This document shows, piece after piece, positions 58,167-64,000 of a stretch of 64,000 nt of DNA. Positions within the stretch are counted from its first letter, which is position 1. Each line of letters begins with the position of its first letter. Origin of the DNA: Mucilaginibacter gilvus (GTDB lineage Bacteria > Bacteroidota > Bacteroidia > Sphingobacteriales > Sphingobacteriaceae); NCBI RefSeq assembly GCF_004054195.1, contig NZ_SBIW01000002.1, positions 124,001 through 188,000 of the forward strand. Direction: 5' to 3'. The notes under the pieces were generated by a model. It ran no database searches. It was not told the origin of the DNA and saw nothing but the letters and a program-made list of their open reading frames with translations. The translations under genes and the position numbers were made by a program.

Positions 58167-59705
58167 TTAATTCAGTTCCAGCGTCACTACCGATTTTGAA
58201 GGAATAGCCACAACCAGTTTATCACCATCTTTTTTGGCGCCGGTGAAGTTTTGCAGCTGCAGTTTCTTTGGCTGTTCAAAGGTGTTCACATCCGTAATAT
58301 TGGCCGATGTGAGGATGGTCCCTTTTACGGTGCTCCAGTTGATGTTTTTAAGGGCCGTGCTAATGGTGACGGTGTTATGCAGATCTAAATTCACCAGCGA
58401 GATATGGATCTTGCCGGTTGCATCCTGCGAAGCAGAAGCATTTACAGCCGGTAGCTTTTTGCCATCCACCTCATAATCCGGCGAATTAAGTTTTATGTTG
58501 AGGTATTTGGCATCCTGGTGTACCTGGTACATATCAAAAATATGGTAGGTAGGCGTTAGTATCATTTTCTCTTTTTGGGTAAGGATAAGCGCCTGCAGCA
58601 CATTGATGGTTTGGGCCAGCTCGGCCATTTTCACCCTATCGCAGTGGTTATTGAAAATATTTAAGGTGGTACCGGCTATCAGCGCGTCGCGCAGGCTGTT
58701 TTGCTGGTATAAAAAGCCAGGGTTGGTGCCCGGTTCAGGGTCGGTCCATATCCCCCACTCATCCACTACCAGCCCTACTTTTTTCTGCGGGTCGTACTTA
58801 TCCATAATGGCAGAGTGCTTGCTCACTATCTCATCCATTCGCATGCAATTAACCATGGTGTTAAAGTACTCCGCCTCGCTAAAGCTGGTTGCCGAGCCCT
58901 TTTTACCCCAGCTACCTGTAGGGATGGTGTAGTAATGCATAGATACGCCCCACATCATATTGTTAGGCACATTTTTCATGATGGTTTCGGTCCAGTTGTA
59001 GTCATCGGAGTTGGCACCGCTGGCAATTTTTTTAAGCTTTGCGCCCGGGTAATCCTTAGCGAAAGAGGCGTAACGTTTAAACTCGTTGGCATAGTATTCG
59101 GCCGTCATGTTACCGCCGCAGCCCCAGTTCTCGTTACCTACGCCCCAAAAGGCAACCTTGTAGGGTTCGGGGTGGCCGTTTGCCTTGCGCTGTTGCACTA
59201 CGGTGCTGGTGCTGTTAGAGTTAAGGTATTCTATCCACTTGCTCATTTCATCTACCGTGCCGCTCCCCACGTTACCGGCTATGTAGGGCTCTGTATCCAG
59301 CAGTTTGGCAAGTTCCAAAAATTCGTGGGTGCCAAAGCTGTTATCTTCGGTAACGCCGCCCCAGTTGCTGTTTACCATGCGGGGACGCTGCGCGCTGGGG
59401 CCAATACCGTCGCGCCAGTGGTATTCATCTGCAAAGCAGCCGCCGGGCCAGCGCAGGTTGGGGATCTTAATTTTCTTCAGGGCAGCAACCAGATCCAGCC
59501 GTATCCGGTTCTGCTTTTTTACGGGCAGGTTCTTATCCACCCAAAAACCATCGTATATACCACGGCCCAGGTGTTCGGCAAATTGCCCGTAAATGTGTTT
59601 GCTGATGATAGCCTTAGAATCGTTGGTGATGGTGATGCTGCCGCTGCTTTGCGCACAGGCAACCACCGGTGCCGCTAACAGCAGCAAAAGTACGTACTTC
59701 TTCAT
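58167..59705 (-). CDS. Alpha-L-arabinofuranosidase, GH51
   Basis: Retaining exo-enzyme that removes alpha-linked L-arabinofuranose from arabinan, arabinoxylan or glycoproteins. The ATG at 59705 begins the signal sequence MKKYVLLLLLAAPVVAC; VVAC can be a lipobox, so it may be a lipoprotein. The longer frame to 59756 adds unlikely residues. Of 512 residues, the barrel shows PNLRWPGGCFADEYHWRDGIGP, the acid/base Glu192 in GVGNENWGCGG and the nucleophile Glu316 in VVDEWGIW. It stands apart from the hydroxyproline locus but would act on the same kind of plant polymer. Confidence 0.94.
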   Translation of the reverse strand: MKKYVLLLLLAAPVVACAQSSGSITITNDSKAIISKHIYGQFAEHLGRGIYDGFWVDKNLPVKKQNRIRLDLVAALKKIKIPNLRWPGGCFADEYHWRDGIGPSAQRPRMVNSNWGGVTEDNSFGTHEFLELAKLLDTEPYIAGNVGSGTVDEMSKWIEYLNSNSTSTVVQQRKANGHPEPYKVAFWGVGNENWGCGGNMTAEYYANEFKRYASFAKDYPGAKLKKIASGANSDDYNWTETIMKNVPNNMMWGVSMHYYTIPTGSWGKKGSATSFSEAEYFNTMVNCMRMDEIVSKHSAIMDKYDPQKKVGLVVDEWGIWTDPEPGTNPGFLYQQNSLRDALIAGTTLNIFNNHCDRVKMAELAQTINVLQALILTQKEKMILTPTYHIFDMYQVHQDAKYLNIKLNSPDYEVDGKKLPAVNASASQDATGKIHISLVNLDLHNTVTISTALKNINWSTVKGTILTSANITDVNTFEQPKKLQLQNFTGAKKDGDKLVVAIPSKSVVTLELN

Positions 59706-59784
59706 AATTGGTTTATAATTAATAAATGTATAAATTACAGTTATAAATCTAAGCACTTTTTTCTTTTATCCAAACGGATTAGAA

Positions 59785-59792
59785 TAAATTTG
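59785..59792 (+). promoter_or_regulatory. -7 box TAAATTTG for the lipoprotein gene
   Basis: Perfect TAnnTTTG, 18 bases before the ATG at 59811; -33 not clear. Confidence 0.4.
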
Positions 59793-59810
59793 AAAAATCA
59801 TCTGCCAATC

Positions 59811-60203
59811 ATGAAAAAATACATCATCGCCGTAGTTCTGCTACCCGCCTTTGTTACCGCCTGTAAACCCGGACTATCGCCGGAAAGGCTTTACGGCAGA
59901 TGGAATTATACCCGGGTAGAGAAACCGGCTTCGCCCAGCGATAGTGTAACCCGTTTTGACATTGCCGAGCAGAAACCCGCCATTGTTTTTAATAAAGATA
60001 ACACGCTGCAGATCTATTGGGGCGGCAAGGTATTATCGCATGGTAAATTCACAATAGCCAGTATGGATATTAAATACAAAGAGGACCTGGGCGACCGCAA
60101 AACCCGCGATTTCCCCTTCTCGGTAACCGAACTTACGGACAAGAAAATTATTTTTGAAACGCTTGGCGAAGATGGCTCGAAGGTGACAGCGGTAAAGGAG
60201 TAG
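59811..60203 (+). CDS. Small lipoprotein, lipocalin-like
   Basis: 130 residues from the ATG at 59811; the TTG at 59790 is less likely. Lipobox FVTAC, then a beta-rich domain: LYGRWNYTRVEKP, KPAIVFNKDNTLQIYWGGKVLSHGKF, KYKEDLGDRKTRDFPFSVTEL and KKIIFETLGEDGSKVTAV. The order resembles small lipocalin-like domains of Bacteroidota. It is divergent from GH51; a TAAATTTG box at 59785-59792 may drive it. Function unknown. Confidence 0.75.
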   Translation: MKKYIIAVVLLPAFVTACKPGLSPERLYGRWNYTRVEKPASPSDSVTRFDIAEQKPAIVFNKDNTLQIYWGGKVLSHGKFTIASMDIKYKEDLGDRKTRDFPFSVTELTDKKIIFETLGEDGSKVTAVKE

Positions 60204-60227
60204 TGGCGAGGTTTTGAGTGGCGGTAG

Positions 60228-60300
60228 CATCCTGCTTCCGTCAGCTGAAAGCTGACCTTGTGCCATACCACGAGATACGCCACGCTAATCTCGCGGCAGC
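60228..60300. repeat. Copy of the GCTGCCGCG element
   Basis: Core CTTCCGTCAGCTGAAAGCTG then ACCTTGTGC shares nearly all bases with 41741-41769, and the right end CGCGGCAGC (60292-60300) is identical to that of the first copy. The left end is decayed. Confidence 0.75.
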
Positions 60301-60330
60301 GAAAATCGTTGCGATATCGCTCGGCGAGTG

Positions 60331-60390
60331 GACTCACCCCGAATGCGCTACACTGTTCGACCCTCTCTGCTGCGCAAAGAAGGTTAAGAC
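60331..60390. repeat. Decayed copy of the GACTCACCC element
   Basis: GACTCACCCCGA, TTCGACCCTCTCT and AAGGTTAAGAC follow the order of 11772-11830 with several substitutions. Confidence 0.65.
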
Positions 60391-60434
60391 TTTGACTCGG
60401 CAAGTATCACCTAATAAAACAGGAAGGCTTTTAC

Positions 60435-61661
60435 TTAATGCGCTGCAACGCCCCCACCTTGTTTAGCTGCTACCTTAGTTTTAATAAAACGCGTGCCAAT
60501 GAACAACAGCACCAATGCCATTGCACTCGATACGATGATGATAGCGGCCATGGGCACCGCGGATTTTGATTTAAATAAACTTACCCCTACCGATACCATA
60601 GAGCCGATGGCCATTTGCGATGCACCCAGCAGGGAAGATGCCGTACCAGCGTTCTTTTCAAAAGGTGCCAGCGCCAGGGCAGAGGTATTGGGACTTATGA
60701 GGCCCACGCAGCATAAAATACCGAAGATCATGACGATGGTACCAACCAGCCCAAGCCAGCCTTGTAACGAGCCGGTTAAAAACACAACCGCTATGCCCAC
60801 CATTACCATTAAAACGGTTTTTACAATTTGCTCGCTTTTATACTTTTTCACCAAAAAACTGTTCACCTGGCTGGAGCCAATGAAACCTATGGAGAGGATG
60901 GCGAAGATCCAGCCGTAGGTTTTTGCGCTTACCTTAAATACTTCCATAAATACAATTGGCGATGCCGAGATATAAGCGAATAACCCCGAAAAGGCCAGCG
61001 CGCCGCAAAAAGCATAAGTGTAAAACTGCGGCGTTTTCAGCACCGTTAAAAAGCTATTGATAATTGGCCCCGGGGCCAGCGAGTATGATGGATCTGGCGG
61101 GTAGCTTTCTGGCAATACAAAAATTACGGCGAGGCTTATCAAAACCGATATTACGGCCAAAATGATAAATATCAGCTGCCATCCAAATGCTTCGGTAACA
61201 TAGCCACCCACGGTTGGCGCGATCAGTGGCGAAGCGCCCAAGACCAATATCAGCAGGGCAAATACTTTAGCGCTATCCTTAACCGGGAACAGATCTCGCA
61301 CCATGGCCATAGACGCCACAGCAGCCGCGCAGCTACCAATGGCTTGTATAAACCGCATGATGATAAGCGTTTGAATACTGCCCGAAAAATAGCAGCCGAT
61401 GGATGCGATGATATAAAGCGATAGCCCGAAATACAGCGGTCGCTTGCGGCCAAACCTATCTAACAGCGGGCCGTACAACAGTTGCCCGGCCGAGATGCCG
61501 ATAAAGAAACTGGATAAGGACAGCGCTACGTTTTCGGTAGTGGTATGCAACGATTTGGCAATGGCCGGGAAACCGGGCAGGTACATATCAATAGAAAACG
61601 GCCCCAAAGCCGTAAGCGAACCCAGTACAATGATGAGGGTAAAGTAACGCTGTTTTGTCAT
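60435..61661 (-). CDS. Bcr/CflA-type MFS drug efflux transporter
   Basis: 408 residues from the ATG at 61661 and 12 membrane segments. The start FTLIIVLGSLTALGPFSIDMYLPGFPAIAKSL is the typical Bcr/CflA helix 1, and LLYGPLLDRFGRKRPLYFG is the conserved loop between helices 2 and 3. In DHA1 transporters of this group chloramphenicol, bicyclomycin or sulfonamide efflux is known; the substrate here is not. The frame can be extended to 61784, but those residues (MPKKFRHDGG...) come from a dispersed repeat and are rejected. The C-terminus is basic and hydrophilic (KTKVAAKQGGG). Confidence 0.9.
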   Translation of the reverse strand: MTKQRYFTLIIVLGSLTALGPFSIDMYLPGFPAIAKSLHTTTENVALSLSSFFIGISAGQLLYGPLLDRFGRKRPLYFGLSLYIIASIGCYFSGSIQTLIIMRFIQAIGSCAAAVASMAMVRDLFPVKDSAKVFALLILVLGASPLIAPTVGGYVTEAFGWQLIFIILAVISVLISLAVIFVLPESYPPDPSYSLAPGPIINSFLTVLKTPQFYTYAFCGALAFSGLFAYISASPIVFMEVFKVSAKTYGWIFAILSIGFIGSSQVNSFLVKKYKSEQIVKTVLMVMVGIAVVFLTGSLQGWLGLVGTIVMIFGILCCVGLISPNTSALALAPFEKNAGTASSLLGASQMAIGSMVSVGVSLFKSKSAVPMAAIIIVSSAMALVLLFIGTRFIKTKVAAKQGGGVAAH

Positions 61662-61759
61662 TGCTGTAAAGAACGGTAACAAAAGGCAGAAAATTGACGG
61701 GGCAAAGTAAAATTTTAGCGCGATTTTTGAGACCTGATGCTTCGCGCATTCCCTGCCAC

Positions 61760-61867
61760 CGTCATGCCGAAATTTTTTCGGCACCTCATCTGCAAGGTTT
61801 TTAAAGCGTAGTAGCCTGCATAGTGGTTACCTGTCTTGTGGGGTACTGAAACAAGTTCAGCATGACG
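61760..61867. repeat. CGTCATGCCGAA dispersed element, copy 2
   Basis: Starts CGTCATGCCGAAATTTTTTCGG and ends CTGAAACAAGTTCAGCATGACG. The outer 7 bases CGTCATG/CATGACG are a perfect inverted repeat. Same family as 16896-17005. Confidence 0.82.
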
Positions 61868-61897
61868 CGAGAGGAGTATATTATTTTTGTTTACAGC

Positions 61898-62395
61898 CTA
61901 TTTGGTAATGCTACCGGGAATTTTGCCATACTCCACATCGTTGGGTTCCCACAGTTCTATTTTATTCCCTTCGGGGTCCATTATGTGAATGAACTTGCCG
62001 TAGCTCACCACTTCCATTTTATCGGTTATGGTAACGCTATCGGCCCGCAGCTGCTTTACCAGTTCTTCCAGGTTCGCCACCCGGTAGTTGATCATAAACT
62101 CTTTGGTGGATGGCTCAAAGTATTTGGTTTTCTCAGAGAACGGGCTCCATTGGGTATAGCCATTTTTGGTACTGTCGGCCCCCTGGTGCCAGGCAAATAC
62201 GGTACCGTACTTATCGGTATTTAAACCGAGATTTTTGCTGTACCAATCGCGCTGTTTTTTAGGGTCTTTACATTTGAAGAAGATGCCGCCAATGCCGGTT
62301 ACCTTTTTCATCGCGCTGTTTTGCTTTACCGAATTAAAAGCCCAGCCCAAAGCAAACGATGCTACGAAGCCGGCAGTGATCAATATTTTCTTCAT
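61898..62395 (-). CDS. VOC-family protein with N-terminal export signal
   Basis: 165 residues from the ATG at 62395. Most vicinal-oxygen-chelate (glyoxalase-like) proteins are cytoplasmic, but this one starts with a hydrophobic segment (ILITAGFVASFALGWAFNSV) that should anchor or export it. The VOC domain (about 32-150) shows GIGGIFFKCKDPKKQRDWYSKNLGL, VFAWHQG and GKFIHIMDPEGNKIELWEP, where Glu and His metal ligands are expected. The reaction is unknown. Between it and GntP the genes are divergent. Confidence 0.85.
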   Translation of the reverse strand: MKKILITAGFVASFALGWAFNSVKQNSAMKKVTGIGGIFFKCKDPKKQRDWYSKNLGLNTDKYGTVFAWHQGADSTKNGYTQWSPFSEKTKYFEPSTKEFMINYRVANLEELVKQLRADSVTITDKMEVVSYGKFIHIMDPEGNKIELWEPNDVEYGKIPGSITK

Positions 62396-62507
62396 AATAG
62401 GTGAAGATACCATATTTTATCGCATCAAAATAACAGCGGCACCTGTCAAATTACATAAATGTTATTACTTTAGATGCACCCCTTTATACACACCTGAATT
62501 TACAACA

Positions 62508-63818
62508 ATGCTGGTTATACTCATTTGCATCGTGCTGCTTATCCTGCTGGTTAGCTGGGCCAAAGTAAATCCTTTTTTGGCATTCCTGATGGTATCTATT
62601 ACCGCCGGGCTCCTCCTGGGCATCCCTTTAACCAAAATTACCGCATCGGTGCAAAAAGGACTTGGCGATACGCTGGGGCCGTTGGCCATTATTATTTGCC
62701 TGGGCGCCATGCTGGGTAAACTGGTGGCTACAAGCGGCGCGGCCCAAAAAATTGCCGAGGTGCTGGTTAACCTTTTTGGTGTTAAGTATATTCAGCTTGC
62801 GCTGGTTGCTGTTGGGTTTATTATAGGCATACCGCTTTTTTACAATACCGGCTTTGTGCTGATGGTGCCGCTGATATTTTCGGTAGTTTATAAGTATAAA
62901 CTGCCTGCGGTTTATATAGGGTTACCCATGCTTTCGGCATTATCGGTTACGCATGGCTTTTTGCCTCCGCATCCTTCGCCTACCACCCTGGTGGGTATGT
63001 TTCATGCCAATATGGGCACTACGCTGCTTTACGGCCTGGCGCTGGCCATCCCTGCTATAATTTTGGCAGGCCCGGTATTTGCACAAACCCTCAAAAAAAT
63101 GCCCTCGGCACCGCTGGATACTTTCCGTTCGGAGGATATGCCGGCAGATAAGCTCCCGGGTGCTGCTACCAGCTTTTTAACCGCCCTGCTGCCTGTTATT
63201 TTACTAATGGCGAGTACGTTTTACCTCAATAGCAATAAAACGCCGGGCAGGGTGCATGATATCATTACCTTTTTAGGTGATGCGCCTATTGTAATGCTGA
63301 TATCGCTTTTGGTAGCCACCTTTACACTGGGCCTAAGGCAAAAGAAAACTATGGCCGCTTTGGGCGGGATATATACCGATGCCGTAAAAGATATCTCCAT
63401 GATATTGCTCATCATAGCCGGCGCGGGCGCTTTTAAACAGGTATTGGTTGATAGTGGCGTAAATAACGAAATCACCAGCCTGCTGCAAAGTTCGCACATG
63501 CAGCCGCTATTACTGGGCTGGCTGCTGGCGGCCATTATTCGCATCAGCCTGGGTTCGGCAACGGTGGCGGGGCTTACGGCTGCCGGCATCGTATCTACCA
63601 TGGTTGTAAAAGACCCTTCCATCAACCCTAATTTAATGGTGCTATCTATTGGCGCAGGCAGCCTGGCTTGCTCACACGTTAACGATGGGGGCTTCTGGCT
63701 GTTTAAAGAGTATTTTAATTTGTCGATTAAAAACACCTTTCTATCGTGGACGATAATGGAAACGCTGGTAGCCCTTATTGGGCTGGGCGGCGTACTTATA
63801 CTGAACATGTTTGTTTAA
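62508..63818 (+). CDS. Gluconate:H+ symporter, GntP family
   Basis: 436 residues from the ATG at 62508, matching the family length; the open frame back to 62166 runs over the VOC gene and is not coding. About 12 membrane segments. Conserved strings: VSWAKVNPFLAFLMVSITAGLLLGIPL, LGAMLGKLVATSGAAQKIAEVLVNLFG, LPPHPSPTTLVGMF, SLGSATVAGLTAAGIVS and CSHVNDGGFWLFKEYF. It imports gluconate or a related sugar acid. No kinase or dehydratase for sugar acids is seen before the window ends. Confidence 0.92.
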   Translation: MLVILICIVLLILLVSWAKVNPFLAFLMVSITAGLLLGIPLTKITASVQKGLGDTLGPLAIIICLGAMLGKLVATSGAAQKIAEVLVNLFGVKYIQLALVAVGFIIGIPLFYNTGFVLMVPLIFSVVYKYKLPAVYIGLPMLSALSVTHGFLPPHPSPTTLVGMFHANMGTTLLYGLALAIPAIILAGPVFAQTLKKMPSAPLDTFRSEDMPADKLPGAATSFLTALLPVILLMASTFYLNSNKTPGRVHDIITFLGDAPIVMLISLLVATFTLGLRQKKTMAALGGIYTDAVKDISMILLIIAGAGAFKQVLVDSGVNNEITSLLQSSHMQPLLLGWLLAAIIRISLGSATVAGLTAAGIVSTMVVKDPSINPNLMVLSIGAGSLACSHVNDGGFWLFKEYFNLSIKNTFLSWTIMETLVALIGLGGVLILNMFV

Positions 63819-63830
63819 AAATCAATCATC

Positions 63831-64000
63831 ATGAAAAAATTAATCTGCTTTTTTACCCTTTGCCTTGCGTGCAGCTTCGGCATAAAAACTTATGCCCAAA
63901 CACCTGCCGAAGGCGCTTATTACACCTCGTTCGACGGTACTAAAATTTACTACGAGGTAAAAGGCGAAGGTTTCCCTGTGGTGATGCTGCATGGTTTTAC
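63831..64000 (+). CDS. Alpha/beta hydrolase, N-terminal part (runs off the window)
   Basis: ATG at 63831, 12 bases after gntP. Signal peptide (MKKLICFFTLCLACSFGIKTYAQ) then FDGTKIYYEVKGEGFPVVMLHGF, the first strands and the HGF oxyanion motif of the alpha/beta hydrolase fold. The nucleophile lies outside the window. Exported; substrate unknown. Confidence 0.85.
   Translation, partial: MKKLICFFTLCLACSFGIKTYAQTPAEGAYYTSFDGTKIYYEVKGEGFPVVMLHGF

Noticed and set aside
58815..59678. 287-codon frame on the plus strand
   Set aside because: Antisense to the GH51 gene, whose catalytic motifs are intact; composition is that of a shadow frame.
61662..61784. N-terminal extension of the Bcr/CflA transporter
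   Set aside because: Encoded partly by the CGTCATGCCGAA repeat; the normal helix 1 follows the ATG at 61661.
62166..62507. N-terminal extension of GntP
   Set aside because: Overlaps the VOC gene on the other strand; the family length and first membrane helix fit the ATG at 62508.

Overview
The window looks like a chromosomal segment of a Gram-negative Bacteroidota, most likely Sphingobacteriaceae (Mucilaginibacter/Pedobacter-like). The evidence is TonB-dependent receptors with carboxypeptidase-like N-terminal domains, many periplasmic glycoside hydrolases, absence of Shine-Dalgarno sequences, TAnnTTTG promoter boxes close to start codons, and intergenic GC-rich palindromic repeats. The genus is an inference. 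No rRNA, tRNA, CRISPR array, transposase or phage gene was seen.

Layout: 0-4.1 kb is the end of an unidentified gene followed by the glycerol operon glpD-glpK-glpF and a terminator. 4.1-4.85 kb is an AT-rich gap with several dyads. 4.85-17.5 kb carries scavenging or envelope genes: a penicillin-amidase-type acylase, an outer-membrane beta-barrel protein, a GH29 fucosidase, a Tat-exported phosphocholine phospholipase C, an esterase, a Tat-exported metallo-beta-lactamase-fold hydrolase and an ABM monooxygenase. 18.1-19.1 kb holds a close homologue of eukaryotic sphingolipid delta-4 (dihydroceramide) desaturase.

20.2-30.7 kb is the most interesting block. Seven genes on the minus strand read GH127 beta-L-arabinofuranosidase, GH27 alpha-galactosidase, pyrroline-hydroxycarboxylate deaminase, ketoglutarate-semialdehyde dehydrogenase, 4-hydroxyproline epimerase, D-hydroxyproline oxidase and an AraC regulator. 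The four middle enzymes form a complete route from trans-4-hydroxy-L-proline to 2-oxoglutarate. The two glycosidases match the two sugar linkages of plant extensins (Hyp-O-beta-L-arabinofuranosides and Ser-O-alpha-galactose). I read the block as a utilization locus for plant hydroxyproline-rich glycoproteins.

30.9-32.3 kb has three small secreted proteins, two of them tandem paralogues. 32.5-37.2 kb is a probable metal (copper or iron) operon: small Cys-containing membrane protein, TonB receptor, PepSY membrane protein and heavy-metal-binding lipoprotein. 37.4-41.6 kb has a DUF3179 protein, a FrnE-like DsbA, a lipoprotein, an MFS transporter with a clear operator palindrome, and a small unknown. 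41.8-47.2 kb is the intracellular beta-mannan pathway: AraC regulator, Na+ symporter, GH130 mannosylglucose phosphorylase and cellobiose/mannobiose 2-epimerase. 47.6-50.2 kb is the mlaE-mlaF-mlaD lipid transport operon.

50.9-64 kb holds an NmrA-type SDR with an AraC regulator, a DUF4126 protein, an ECF-like sigma/short anti-sigma pair, a 51-residue lysine-rich protein, a hybrid histidine kinase, a GH51 arabinofuranosidase, a Bcr/CflA efflux protein, a VOC protein, a GntP permease and the start of an alpha/beta hydrolase.

The intergenic spaces carry at least seven families of dispersed palindromic elements. Several occur twice or more in the window, and they explain some false ORFs and false N-terminal extensions.
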